A stretch of 64,000 bases of DNA from Sanderia malayensis (GCA_013076295.1 RQOL01000699.1:5518001-5582000); one strand, 5' to 3'. Shown: positions 37,068 to 48,149, counted from the first letter of the stretch. The notes: generated from the letters alone by a model not told the origin. Made by a program: numbers and translations.

Positions 37068-37375
37068 AACACCTGAGCGCTTCAAACAGCACTCACACAC
37101 AAGACCTCTGGGCTTCAAACAGCACTCAGGCAAATTAATTACTAACACCTGAGGGCTTCAAACAGCACTCACACACAAGACCTCTGGGCTTCAAACAGCA
37201 CTCAGGCAAATTAATTACTAACACCTCAGGGCTTCAAACAGCACTCACACACAAGACCTCTGGGCTTCAAACAGCACTCAGGCAAATTTCTAATTACTAA
37301 CACCTGAGGGCTTCAAACAGCACTCACTCACAAGACCTCTGGGCTTCAAACAGCACTCAGGCAAGAGTTATGCTT
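37068..37375 (+). repeat. 76-bp tandem repeat downstream of RepHel
   Basis: Four copies start near 37071, 37147, 37223 and 37302. Each contains ACCTGAGGGCTTCAAACAGC and ACAAGACCTCTGGGCTTCAA. A TTAC-rich lead-in precedes it. The reverse-complement counterpart is at 22925-23330. Confidence 0.92.
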
Positions 37376-38779
37376 TGCCATGTTCCTTTATATTGCCTAG
37401 GGGAACATGGATTTCCTTTCTCTCTGTGCAATCTGCCATTCTCCCCACTGATAAGTCCATGCCCCCATTGATATGTAGCTAAATTCACATCCAATCTCCT
37501 TTCATTAAATATCAAACAACAAATACCAATATGGCAGCTTTCACAAAAAAGGAAAACTCAAACAATGGATGCTCCTTGACGTGGTGTTTGAGCTTTTAAC
37601 TAATGCATCCGGCAACACCACCCATTCCTTATATCATAATGTCTTCCATTCATTTATTGTATGCATATCCTTCCTTTCCAAATGTAAACATTTTATATAT
37701 CCGATTATGAACGATTATTTCCATTTATTTATTTGTTCACTCCACGCCCATTATTTTATCTCATGTTACTGCATCCCCCTCGCACGCACTCCCCCACACC
37801 AAACAAGAACAAGAAATACCTACTTCTTCGCGCACGCATGCTCACTGTTTCCCTTTTTGTACAACTTTAACTCCAAAGACACCAGTCAACAACTTCGCTC
37901 TCCAAAAATTATCAACTCTTCAGACGTCTTCACACGGTAAGCTACATGATATTTCTATCTTATATTTTAGAATCCCCCCTCCCCCAACTTCAATGATAAA
38001 GTAAACCAATCCTCTTCAACACACAACCCCATATTTTCCCTTATTTAAAATCTCTTCTCCACAGCGTCCTCGGCACACCTCACCCATAACATAACCCCAA
38101 CCGCAACCCCATTTTAACATCACTAATTTAAAAAAATCTTACTCCCATTATTATCTAAAGCCGGCTATAATATCACTTTCAATTACCCGCCAACAAACTA
38201 CTTCCGCCTCATTTTTCTGACAACATAATCGCCTCTCGACTTCACATTATCATAACCACCTCTCATAAAGGCCCCCCTGTAATCAACGCCGCCCCCTATT
38301 CAACCCCCCATGTAAAAGTTGCATTTTGAAAAAAACGCCTTGACGTTCTTTAAAGGAAATACCGTATATAATTTTCTCCTGCAGATGACAACAAACTTCA
38401 ATTCCCCAATCCCATTGTTCAAAAGACTCTTCCATTTTCAACCCCCTACAGCAACCTCTCCCCGCGCACCATTTTTAAACAAAATACATCCCCTCCGCAA
38501 CTAAGTCCCTGATCACAAAAACAATAACACAACCATTTTTATTGATAAATATTTATTCATTCATAAATTGCTATTGATAAAAACTATTGATAAAAATTAA
38601 AACAATAAGTTTTGTTTACAACACCACACTGCTTCTCCTTCTTCCCTTCACCCTCTGTCCCCTCCGATTTCCTCTTCTTCGACTTCTTTCCAGTTCGCAA
38701 CTGCGAAATCACCCCCACGTGCACCACCGTATCATCTCTACAAACAAAAACAATATTTAATATCACAATAATTCATCCC
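37376..38779 (+). other. Helitron copy 1 non-coding 3' region
   Basis: C+A-rich sequence without a convincing gene. The landmarks GGAACATGGATTTCC, AATATGGCAGCTTTCACAAA and CCTCTTCTTCGAC recur in inverted order in copy 2. The sequence stops at the gap directly after ATAATTCATCCC. Confidence 0.8.
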
Positions 38780-38879
38780 NNNNNNNNNNNNNNNNNNNNN
38801 NNNNNNNNNNNNNNNNNNNNNNNNNNNNNNNNNNNNNNNNNNNNNNNNNNNNNNNNNNNNNNNNNNNNNNNNNNNNNNN
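38780..38879. other. Assembly gap, 100 N
   Basis: Exactly 100 N, size unknown. It removes the 3' end of Helitron copy 1. Confidence 1.
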
Positions 38880-39473
38880 TAGCGAATGGAGCGCACGAAG
38901 TGCGCAAACCAGATTAAGCTTTTTTTACTTCATGGGCTGTGGCGAGCGAGCGAACGCGAGCGAAGACACCTGTATGTATGTATGTATGTATGTATGTATG
39001 TATGTATGTATGTATGTATGTATGTATGTATGTATGTATGTATGTATGTAGGTATGTATGTATGTATATAGTTATGTATGCATGTATGTATGTATGTATG
39101 TATATAGGTATGTATGTATGTATGTATGTATGTATGTATGGGCATGAGCGCGAGCGAATGCAGCGCGCGAAGCGCGCCAACCAGACTAAGCTTTTTTTAC
39201 TTGACGGGCTCCGGGGAGGGAGCGAAGCGACCGAACCCGGCTCATGTATGTATGTATGTATGTATGTATGTATGTATGTATGTATGTATGTATGTATGTA
39301 TGTATGTAGGTCTGTATGTATGTATGTATGTATGTATGTATGTATGTATGTATGTATGTATGTATGTAGGTCTGTATGTATGTATGTATGTATGTATGTA
39401 TGTATGTATGGGCATGAGCGGGAGCGAATGCAGCGCGCGAAGCGCGCCAACCAGATTAAGCTTTTTTTTTAGC
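38880..39473 (-). repeat. Inverted 115-bp-type units alternating with TATG microsatellite
   Basis: Three partial units in minus orientation (GCGCACGAAGTGCGC or GCGCGCGAAGCGCGC with AACCAGATTAAGC and a T-run) alternate with two TATG tracts, 38971-39140 and 39244-39410. The tracts are long and interrupted by TAGG and TATATAG variants. Long tyrosine-cysteine-methionine or histidine-isoleucine-threonine frames over this part are artefacts of the microsatellite. Confidence 0.9.
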
Positions 39474-40593
39474 TCGCTGCGCTCGCCTGTCTATCTATTA
39501 TCAAGAAACTTTGACTGATAGGGCGCACTTCGTGCGCTGCATTCGCTTACGCTCATGCCTCTTTCAACCCCACGTACAATAGGTTAGCTCGCTGCGCTCG
39601 CCTGTCTATCTATTATCAAAAAGCATTGACTGGTAGGCGCACTTCGTGCGCTGCATTCGCTTACGCTCATTCCTCTTTCAACCCCACTCACAATGGGTTG
39701 GCTCGCTGCGCTCGCCTGTCTATCTATTATCAAGAAACATTGACTGATAGGGCGCACTTCGTGCGCTGCATTCGCTTACGCTCATGCCTCTTTCAACCCC
39801 ACGTACAATAGGTTAGCTCGCTGCGCTCGCCTGTCTATCTATTATCAAGAAACTTTGACTGATAGGGCGCACTTCGTGCGCTGCATTCGCTTACGCTCAT
39901 GCCTCTTTCAACCCCACTCACAATGGGTTGGCTCGCTGCGCTCGCCTGTCTATCTATTATCAAGAAACTTTGACTGATAGGGCGCACTTCGTGCGCTGCA
40001 TTCGCTTACGCTCATGCCTCTTTCAGCCCCACTCACAATGGGTTGGCTCGCTGCGCTCGCCTGTCTATCTATTATCAAGAAACATTGGCTGATAGGGCGC
40101 ACTTCGTGCGCTGCATTCGCTTACGCTCATGCATCTTTCAACCCCACGTACAATAGGTTAGCTCGCTGCGCTCGCCTGTCTATCTATTATCAAGAAACAT
40201 TGACTGATAGGGCGCACTTCGTGCGCTGCATTCGCTTACGCTCATGCATCTTTCAACCCCACGTACAATAGGTTAGCTCGCTGCGCTCGCCTGTCTATCT
40301 ATTATCAAGAAACATTGACTGATAGGGCGCACTTCGTGCGCTGCATTCGCTTACGCTCATGCCTCTTTAAACCCCACTCACAATGGGTTGGCTCGCTGCG
40401 CTCGCCTGTCTATCTATTATCAAGAAACATTGACTGATAGGGCGCACTTCGTGCGCTGCATTCGCTTACGCTCATGCCTCTTTCAACCCCACGTACAATA
40501 GGTTAGCTCGCTGCGCTCGCCTGTCTATCTATTATCAAGAAACTTTGACTGATAGGGCGCACTTCGTGCGCTGCATTCGCTTACGCTCATGCC
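39474..40593 (+). repeat. 115-bp tandem array, right block, about 9.7 copies
   Basis: Units are evenly spaced at 115 bp (GGGCGCACTTCG at 39521, about 39635, 39750, 39865, 39980 and on). Each carries an imperfect palindrome GCGCACTTCGTGCGC and the text GCTCGCTGCGCTCGCCTGTC. Copies are nearly identical, which implies recent amplification. The array faces the inverted units on its left. Confidence 0.95.
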
Positions 40594-40740
40594 CATACAT
40601 ACATACCTACATACATACATACCTACATACATACATACATACATACATACATACAAACTTACTAACCTACTATAAAAACATACTATACATACTATACCTA
40701 CTATAAAAACATTCTATACCTACTATACAAACATACAAAC
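40594..40740 (+). repeat. ATAC microsatellite and degenerate continuation
   Basis: CATACATACATACC-type repeats run to about 40660 and then degrade into TACTATAAAAACATAC variants. This tract is the reverse complement of the TATG tracts on the other side of the array and joins the 115-bp unit at the same GGGCAT/ATGCCC point. Confidence 0.85.
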
Positions 40741-41344
40741 ACTTGTCGAAAGTTTAAATGAGGAAAATCGTGCAAATAGTGCCTGAAAAATTCATAACTT
40801 TGACTTTGTTTTCATTGGGCCTAAGCGTTGCAAGCATGCCGAAGCAACGCCTACTACAAAAATAACAACTATTTCAACTGAAAATACAAAACAAAGCTAT
40901 CACCTGTTTTCTATTGTTTCCTGCAACTCTCCAGGGTCTTTGAAACAAATAGCAGCTTTTTGCAAAGATAATTCAGGTGGTAAAACACTTTGAAAGGCGC
41001 CGTTTGTGTGCAAAACAAAAACACGCTTCTTCCCCAAAAGTACCTGTTGCAAGCCGAAGACGTGGGTCGCGCGAAAAGAGCCAATCAAGTTGCAGCAAAA
41101 GGCGAAACGGGTCACGTGAACAGCGACTACGTGGCTCGAAAATGGAGTTCGCAACGCGAATTTGGAATTTTCGCCACCGTAAACTGTAGTTTTTTCGTGA
41201 TAGCACAATTAGCAGAATAATTAATGGAAATAAATCAAAAGAACTTTAAAAAAACGAAACCAAAAATAGATAACCTTGGTCTAATTAATAATTGGCACTT
41301 TCCATTTGAAATTTAGCACAATAAATGTACAAACAAAAAAGCCT
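40741..41344. other. Unassigned sequence
   Basis: No gene or element recognised. Short frames around 40973-41220 overlap on both strands and have no recognisable domain. Confidence 0.4.
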
Positions 41345-41665
41345 TTTTGATTACACGGTTCGCCGTTTCGGCCCATTGTTTTGAGGCGTTCGACCTATTG
41401 TTTCGGGTCGAATCTATTGTTTTTGGCAAGAAAGTGCGTCATCACGTGACCTCCGCAGAATATATATATTAGATATTCGTCACTTGATTTAGTTAGAGTT
41501 ATTGTTAGTTCCAGTTGGTCATTCAAGAAAATTCATAAAATCACAAGTTGTTTATTTTCATCTCTGAAGCCTCCTGAATCTCGAATAAAATCGACACGAA
41601 CCAAAACATTTGCTAAGACTGTTAATAGTCTGTTAGTAAATATTCAATTTTGTGTTTACTAAATT
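41345..41665 (+). mobile_element. LTR-like segment of a Ty3/gypsy relic (gypsy-B)
   Basis: The segment carries a TATATATAT box near 41460 and AATAAA near 41583, and ends at TTTACTAAA directly before TTGGTGACC, a primer-binding-site-like sequence. A gag start codon follows after the leader. The left edge is uncertain and there is no matching right LTR in the window. Confidence 0.5.
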
Positions 41666-41777
41666 GGTGACCACAACGCGACCGAGTATTCGTTCTTCAA
41701 AGACATACATTCGAGTATTTGGCCTATATTTCAATTTCGGTTACACAGTAAGCTTCGTACGTACTGTGCTGACAATA

Positions 41778-42390
41778 GGGAGTTTAAGCAACCACAACGC
41801 TAACGTAAACGTTAGCTCCCAAATTTTCCGCATTGCGCAAGCGCAAAGGGACATCCCTAATTCTGCTAACGTTTTGGGCAGCAATCTGTGTCCTTAGGTT
41901 TGCATCCGTAACGTTTTGTCAAAACGTTAACTTCTTCTTGCATGTTCTGTTTGGAAAAATTTTTTATTGTATTTATATGGATTCTCAGGCAACTGTGTCG
42001 ACCTTATAGAAGGCTAGTAGATAAATTATATGGTATTAAACTGCTATTTTTTGTTTAACTCGTGGAAATACATACGTTCAATTTTAGATAAAATTCAGGC
42101 CTAATACACATCAACAGCGATGGCAGTATTAATGTCATATATTTGAGATATTTGGTTATAATTTTCATTTGAGTTGCTAAGAATGACTAACAAATGTGAA
42201 TTTATTCTATGAGGACATTTAAATGGTTGACAAACCTTGGTTATTCATTGCTAAAAGAATTTTTGTCTTCAGTGTTTTACGGCTTTAAAAAGCGGGAAGC
42301 GTGGAAGCGGCAAGGAAGTGGAAATAATTTCTGAAAACGTTAGCAGCTAACGTTAACGTTAACGTTTAGGTTGCGTGTGCTTAAACTCCC
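41778..42390. mobile_element. MITE with TA target duplication, 613 bp
   Basis: Terminal inverted repeats begin GGGAGTTTAAGCA on both ends (13 bp perfect, with further imperfect pairing through AACGTTAACGTT-rich sequence). TA flanks each side (41776-41777 and 42391-42392), as in Tc1/mariner-type non-autonomous elements. It has no coding capacity and sits in the gypsy-B leader just before the gag ATG. Confidence 0.85.
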
Positions 42391-42392
42391 TA

Positions 42393-43110
42393 ATGAATCA
42401 TACAGAATCTTCTACTACTGGTGCTAGTTTGCCTGCATCATCAGCTTCACCAACAGGACACCCCGGTGTTGTTCCCCTTCAACCAGTAGCAGCAGTAAGC
42501 CTGAAACTGCCACCATTCTGGCCCAACGATCCAGAGCTGTGGTTTGCGTAGGTAGAATGCTGGTTTGAGGCTACAATCCTTGCCAAAAAGACTTGGAACG
42601 GTTGAAAATATTGCTAAGTGAAACACAATACCCGGCCTCTTAGAGCACAAACAACAAATGCTTGTCAGTTAACTCTCCATCCCCTCCCCCCCCAAAAGCA
42701 ATGTTGATTTTTGCTTGTAAGGCATGTAGCATAGTCATGGATAGCAATTACCCGCTGAAAAATAGGCACAGTGTGCAAAGATCAACATTGTATCGGGGGG
42801 AGGGGGGGGATTTTGCAGAACGGAATGAAAATATTAGCAGCATTCCAGCATTTTTGGCCAGGATTGTAGGAACATCAATGTTCAAAATACGAAGTTCAAC
42901 TACGTTGTAGCTATCCTTCAGCCAGAGATAGCCCCAGAAGTGTGTGACCTCCTCATTCATAGACCACCACAGAACCTGTATGATCGTTTGAAAGAGGCAC
43001 TGATAAAGAGAACATCTACGTCCGAGCAAAAAAGACCTCACCAGCTATTGATTGCTGAAGAGCTTGGTGATAACCATCGCAACTTCTTCGGCGTATGCAA
43101 CAGTTTCAAG
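42393..43110 (+). pseudogene. gypsy-B gag remnant
   Basis: From the ATG at 42393 the frame reads a Ser/Pro-rich start, then AAVSLKLPPFWPNDPELWFA, which is the usual N-terminal box of invertebrate Ty3/gypsy Gag proteins. A TAG stop follows at once and is probably a CAG change. After the small foldback at 42678-42811 the gag resumes, in part as CDLLIHRPPQNLYDRLKEAL and IKRTSTSEQKRPHQLLIAEE. It then continues in a shifted frame and is cut at 43110 by the BEL element. No protease or polymerase survives. Confidence 0.8.
42678..42811. mobile_element. Small foldback element inside gypsy-B gag
   Basis: An inverted pair of C-rich ends (CCCCTCCCCCCCC against GGGGGGAGGGGGGG) is followed inward by AATGTTGAT and its reverse complement ATCAACATT. 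The total is about 134 bp. Exact ends and target duplication are not clear. Confidence 0.6.
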
Positions 43111-43114
43111 GTGG

Positions 43115-43481
43115 TGTCGTCTATATTTAACCAACGATGTAATAACTAATCTGATATCATGCCATATCACGCTGAGAAACAATATGCTGAGCTGTGCTGT
43201 ATATTGCCATGTCTGATGCAACCGTTTAAGCTGAGGACGGCAATTATTCAAGTAAATTAGTCATTAGGTAATGGATGATCGCAATGTGGTGCAATAAGAG
43301 TTAAATTTAGAGAAATCGTAATGTGGTGTAATCGTAAAATCGTAGCTATAAAAGGGGTAACCTTCTAGACTTAAACTTCAGATCATTAAATGAGAGATCA
43401 TTTAAAAAGAAAGCACAACAAGTGAGTGATCTCTGTGTATCTCTGCGAATATTGTCGAGGCTAACAAAAGAATTCCCGACA
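43115..43481 (+). repeat. BEL 5' LTR
   Basis: 367 bp, TGTCG to CGACA. A CTATAAAAGGGG TATA-type promoter lies near 43345 and ATTAAA follows near 43385. It is a near-identical partner of 50473-50840. Confidence 0.95.
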
Positions 43482-43594
43482 AAGTGGCACCTCCGACGGG
43501 ACTAACTCCAGACGTTGCGAATTAGTTCGATCATATAGAAACTGTGAAAACTACAAGAAGCCTTCATGGAGAAGCAAATATGGGTTCGACAGAA

Positions 43595-45456
43595 GCACAA
43601 AAAGACTAGAAGGTATTTTCAAGCTCCTGGAAATTAAAGACAACGCGACTGAGAGAATCCTTGAAGAAAACAGAGAAAGAGAACTAAAACGGCAAGTTCA
43701 GAATATTTCACATCGAGTAGAAGAACTTTAGAGCTTGAAAAATGAAGTAGAAGACTGTAAAATTATGGAAGACGAAAATCCAGAGCAGATTGAAGAGTGG
43801 GGAGCCGAAATCGATCGGAAACTGAGGCATTACGAAGAAGTGATCGACCTGATGAACAATGCAATCAGCAACATAGAGGATGAGCGAGAAAAGGCTAAAG
43901 CAGAAAAAGAAAAAACCGAGGAAGAACTCCGTCTGAAAAACAGGTTTGAGGAAGAACAACGAATCGAAGAGATGAGACTGAAGATGCGCGAGAAATCAAA
44001 GGAAATAGGGCTGAAAGCATCAGCAGGAAAAGAACGTGAAGTCAAGATAAAGCTTCCAAAACTGAGCATAACAAGTTTCAATGGCACGCCGTTGGATTGG
44101 ACAAGATTCTGGAGCCAGTTTCAAGCCGAGATCCAAGCGCCCAAGATATCAAGCATCTCCAAGTTTTCGTACTTGAAAGAACTATTGGATCCAAAAATAC
44201 GGTTGCTCATAGAGGGCTTACCGTCCACATCTGAAGGATACGAACGAGCAACACAAGTGACGAAGTTCGGGAACACAAGTGACATCATCACAGCACATGT
44301 GAAAGGAATCATGGATTTACCAACCATCAATGGCTCAAATCCGGCAAAAATCCATGAGTTCCATGAGAAATTGGTGACACATGTACAAGCTATGGAGACC
44401 CTTGGGAAGCTGAAGACGATCAATGGCTATGCTCGAATGCTGCTTGACAGATTGCCTGGAATACGATCAGATCTAGTGAGAAATGATGACAATTGGAGCA
44501 ACTGGGATTTTCCACAGCTGGTAGAAGCGATCAGAAAATGGGCAGAAAGGAATCCGATCCAAGAAGACAAAAAGGATCATAGTGGACCAACCCGAAGATC
44601 CGAGAAAACATTTCAAACACGCCAGAGGCAATGGAAGCCAAGAAGCTGTGCATGTTGTGATAGCGATGCAGACAGGTCAATCAACTGCGAAAAAATGGCC
44701 TCACATGAAGCACGAAAAGACGTCATCATGAAAAAGCAATTATGTTTCAACTGCCTTGGTGCGAGCCACAGAGCAACAGAGTGCAAAAGCAAACAGTCAT
44801 GCATCAAATGCGGAGCAAGGCACCACTCTTCCATTTGTGACAAGTCCGGAAAACCTGCAGAAGTGACAACGCAAGCAATGCCAACAGCCAAGCTTCACCA
44901 AGTGACATATCCAGTGGTGGTAGTTAAAGTCAATGGAGTAAAGTGTAGAGCACTTCTTGACACAGGCGCTGGAAGTTCATATGCATCAGAAACGCTGATC
45001 AACTGCATTGGGATTCCGGCTACACGAGCTGAGAACAGAAAAATTGAAATGATGATGCACACAACGTCCAGGAAAGTACAAGTCTACAACCTGAAAGTCA
45101 CAAACCTGGAAGAAGACTTTGAAATATGCGTCAACCTCAATAAAGTCGACAAGAAAGTGCTATTGTCAATCAGAAATCCTAACTACGGGCAAATGATCAA
45201 GAAATATCGACACCTTCGAGGGATTCGCATGCCAGATACTGATAGCAAAAGTGAGCTGCCGGTGCAGATGGTACTTGGAGCCAGCTAGTATTCCAGAGTC
45301 AAAACAGCAACCCAACCAAGGATAGGAGAACCAGATGAGCCCGTGGCCAAATACACACGCTTTGGTTGGACGATCATATCACAAGGAGTGGAAGTGGACC
45401 TGTCAAGTCTATACACAACACAATCTACCACCAAAAACTACGACCGTCTGTGCAGC
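43595..45456 (+). pseudogene. BEL gag and aspartic protease region
   Basis: The reading frame is open from about 43595 except for TAG at 43729-43731 and TAG at 45286-45288. In order it shows a long charged coiled-coil-like segment (EDEREKAKAEKEKTEEELR), the BEL Gag core (KLPKLSITSFNGTPLDWTRF, with KFSYLKELLDPK following), cysteine-rich knuckles (CFNCLGASHRATEC, CIKCGARHHSSIC), and a retropepsin with ALLDTGAGSSYAS as active site. After the second stop the same frame continues through AKYTRFGWTIISQGVEVDLS, the usual link to reverse transcriptase, and ends at the Harbinger target. The two stops make it inactive. Neither stop has an obvious readthrough context. Confidence 0.88.
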
Positions 45457-45765
45457 TTAGGGCCCATCTACACGAGAGCAAAAAACAGGCATGCTCAAAT
45501 TCTTCAAGGGATTAAGCGAATTCGCACCTGAAATGAGCATCCCTACCCGTGTAGATGGTCATTTTTGATCACTTTTTGTGAGCACGATTTTGATGACATA
45601 TGAAAGAAGCCGCTTGGCCAAGTTGAGCACCTCACTGAGGTGTTCAACTCAACGTTCTTATTTCTATTGTTTCAATAATCTCGCCTGTCATGATGAATCA
45701 CTTTTTTTCTTCTCTTCGATTTACAACATCGAGGGTGTAATTTGTTAGTCACGCACGAAGACAAA

Positions 45766-47019
45766 ATGTCGGACGAGGAATTTTTTATGTTTCTCCTTCT
45801 TGTTTATGTTCTCGAAAAAAGTAGAGAAGTCAGAATGCGTAGGCTTGTGCTGTTTGCTGCTAACATGTTTAGCATAAGAAACTATCAAATGCAGATCGGA
45901 GCAATCAGGCAGTTCAACAACATGTATAGAACTCGCAAAGCATGGGTTTATCACAGACAGGTGAACGAATTTGACACATATTACAAAGCTGATTTGAATA
46001 CCAGTAAACACCTGGATCCATACCACTGGCAAAGTCACTATCGAATAAGTCGTGAAACGTTTGACTTTATTTGCTCTATTGTGCATCGGTATATGGCAAG
46101 AAAACAAACAAATATGCGAGATACGATTCCTGTACCAAAAAGAGTTGCTGTTGCACTTTGGTGGCTTGCAAATGGAGGCAGCTACAGATCGGTAGGCCAG
46201 ACATTTGGAATTTCAAGATCGATTGTTTGTAGAATAACGAAAGACTTTGTTGGTGTTATGGTATTGCTCAGAGATAGATATATTCGTTGGCCCCGAACAC
46301 TTGAAGAATGCAGCAAATGCATAAAAACGTTTGAAAATCTCTCACCTCTTCCGAATATACTTGGTGCTATTGATGGAACACATATTGAAATCATTGCCCC
46401 AGAAAATAGCACTGTCGATTTCTTTAATAGAAAGCAGCGATACAGTATTTCATGCCAAGGTGTTTGTGATGGAAATCTGATATTCTTGAGCATATCCGCA
46501 GGCTTTCCAGGGTCTATTCATGATTCACGAATGCTAAGAAATAGCTGGGTTTATGCAGAGGCCACCAGTCAGGAAATCTTGAGAATTCCTGTCTTCAGGT
46601 TGAATAGCATGGTTTCTGTAGCACCATATCTAGTTGGAGATGCTGCATATCCCTTGTCCGATTGGTTGATAAAACCATTCCCATACGAGAAAAACATGCA
46701 GTACAGACCAAAAATGTTCAATTTGGCCTTATCTCAAGCAAGGGTCTCTATTGAAAGGGCATTTGGTATGTTGAAGGGAAGGTGGCGCATATTGTTGGGA
46801 AAATTGCAACTTGAACCATCATTTTCCGCTGATGTTGTAACAACATGTACAGTTCTTCATAACATCTGCCAGAAACGTGGAGAACTGCTTGATGAAACAT
46901 TATTGGAATTGCCTCACCAGGATGACAACAATGTTCATGACACTGGTGCATCGTCCAATGTAGTTCGTGACCATTTAATCACATACTTAGAAGAAAATTC
47001 TATGAACGACACACTGTGA
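45766..47019 (+). CDS. Harbinger transposase (DDE_Tnp_4 type)
   Basis: An intact 417-residue frame runs from ATG 45766. A TTG-initiated extension upstream is less likely. The N-terminus is hydrophobic and then basic. A helix-turn-helix-like region (PKRVAVALWWLANGGSYRSV, QTFGISRSIVCRIT) precedes the catalytic core. Catalytic acids are Asp203 in GAIDGTHIEI, Asp292 in VGDAAYPLSDW, and Glu330 in SIERAFGMLKGRW. The nuclease cuts element ends and joins them to TWA targets, and needs the partner DNA-binding protein for nuclear entry and end recognition in characterised family members. No damage is seen. Confidence 0.95.
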   Translation: MSDEEFFMFLLLVYVLEKSREVRMRRLVLFAANMFSIRNYQMQIGAIRQFNNMYRTRKAWVYHRQVNEFDTYYKADLNTSKHLDPYHWQSHYRISRETFDFICSIVHRYMARKQTNMRDTIPVPKRVAVALWWLANGGSYRSVGQTFGISRSIVCRITKDFVGVMVLLRDRYIRWPRTLEECSKCIKTFENLSPLPNILGAIDGTHIEIIAPENSTVDFFNRKQRYSISCQGVCDGNLIFLSISAGFPGSIHDSRMLRNSWVYAEATSQEILRIPVFRLNSMVSVAPYLVGDAAYPLSDWLIKPFPYEKNMQYRPKMFNLALSQARVSIERAFGMLKGRWRILLGKLQLEPSFSADVVTTCTVLHNICQKRGELLDETLLELPHQDDNNVHDTGASSNVVRDHLITYLEENSMNDTL

Positions 47020-47174
47020 CACATTTTTCCTTATGAGCCTTCCCAAATTGAGAAATAGACATATCACAAACTTGCACAATTTAAATCAATCTCTTCTAAT
47101 AATTAAAATTAACAAATGAAATCGTATAAAATTTAGAAAATAATTTGTGAGCACAATCATGATAATAACATTTC

Positions 47175-48149
47175 TTACTTTTCATTGTCACTAGAGGTTG
47201 AGTCTCTTCTTCGTCTCTTATTCTTGCCGTCGACAAACATTTTAACTACGTCTGGAAGAGTATCAGCAGTGTGCTTTTTACTTCTCTCTTCCATCTCCTT
47301 CATCCCATCTAAAAATTGTTTCATGCTTTCCTGCTGCTGTTTCTGCATTTCTCCCAGGAAATCCACAAGCTGTTTCGAAGCTGCAGATTTTGATGCCTTT
47401 TTCTTCTTCGTTCGTTTAGGCTGTGGCTCAATCACTTCTAAATTCTCTTGATTTATCTCCTCTTCTTGGTGTTCTTCGTCATTGACTGGAACAACAGCCA
47501 CACCTTGCCCACTCTCTCGTACCTCTGGCAATTGAACGACGCTACGCGTGCCAAGAACCTCATCGAAAATATTGTCATATTTTGGCAAATTTCTAGCCGA
47601 TCCGCTTCTCTTGTTTTTATCTTTTGCTTCCTTGTAACGGTCCTTTAGGTGGCGAAGTTTTTTATTGGCCTGATCTTTCGTTTTGCCATTTCCAACTTCA
47701 TTTACGGCTTCGACAATTTTTCGCCAAGCAGCAGGATTTTTGTGGCTTTCAAGCTCAACAAAACTGTCACACCATGCCAACACAAGTGCGTCAGTTTCTT
47801 CTTGCGTCCATATGTTCTTTGCTTTTGTATTGCCATCCGAGGGCCGTTCTGATTCTGTTCGTGTTCGTTCAGGCTCAGGTTGCGATTGTGTATCAAAAAA
47901 TGACGTAGTGAATACTTGCCTTGAGGTTGGAGGTCTGAAAAAAGCACTCGAAAATCTGTTTGCCATTAAGTTGGGCGGCTGATAAAATGATTGTGGACGC
48001 GGAGTACTGGTCATCGGTCTCTGAAATACAGGCGGCGAAAGTTCTTGCTGTTCAATGTATTGATCTTGGCCATCTTCATATAGTTCATCACTACTTTCCT
48101 CGCCATTGAATTGGTTCTTAGCAATGCGTCTGAAGCCAGCCATTTCCAT
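47175..48149 (-). CDS. Harbinger Myb/SANT-like DNA-binding protein
   Basis: An intact 324-residue frame on the minus strand. An acidic and Pro/Ser-rich N-terminus is followed by a Myb/SANT-like trihelix domain at about 110-190 (IWTQEETDALVLAWCDSF, NPAAWRKIVEAVNEVG, KKLRHLKDRYKEAKDKNKRS). An acidic linker, a lysine-rich nuclear-localisation-type stretch (PKRTKKKKASK) and a glutamine/lysine coiled-coil tail ending in KNKRRRRDS complete it. It is the standard second protein of PIF/Harbinger elements. The convergent arrangement leaves both promoters near the element ends. Confidence 0.93.
   Translation of the reverse strand: MEMAGFRRIAKNQFNGEESSDELYEDGQDQYIEQQELSPPVFQRPMTSTPRPQSFYQPPNLMANRFSSAFFRPPTSRQVFTTSFFDTQSQPEPERTRTESERPSDGNTKAKNIWTQEETDALVLAWCDSFVELESHKNPAAWRKIVEAVNEVGNGKTKDQANKKLRHLKDRYKEAKDKNKRSGSARNLPKYDNIFDEVLGTRSVVQLPEVRESGQGVAVVPVNDEEHQEEEINQENLEVIEPQPKRTKKKKASKSAASKQLVDFLGEMQKQQQESMKQFLDGMKEMEERSKKHTADTLPDVVKMFVDGKNKRRRRDSTSSDNEK

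Larger units (their letters stand above)
30992..38779 (+). mobile_element. Helitron copy 1, at least 7.8 kb
   Basis: The proposed 5' terminus is TCTCTATATAATAATATTGG at 30992, preceded by A, as expected for insertion between A and T. It contains a 990-bp leader, one spliced RepHel gene, a block of 76-bp repeats and a C+A-rich 3' region that runs into gap 2. The 3' terminus (expected CTRR after a hairpin) is not in view. Block C of the compound repeat at 20577-20870 matches the sequence leading to the gap and hints at what follows it. Confidence 0.85.

Noticed and set aside
38886..39518. Long frames rich in Tyr-Val-Cys-Met or His-Thr-Tyr-Ile
   Set aside because: They are translations of TATG/CATA microsatellites, open in several frames on both strands.
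40900..41220. A host gene on either strand
   Set aside because: Overlapping frames occur on both strands with no domain and no splice sites that extend them.
43729..43731. Programmed readthrough at the BEL TAG stops (43729 and 45286)
   Set aside because: Neither has a recognised readthrough context and they fall within domains, so they are read as ordinary nonsense mutations.
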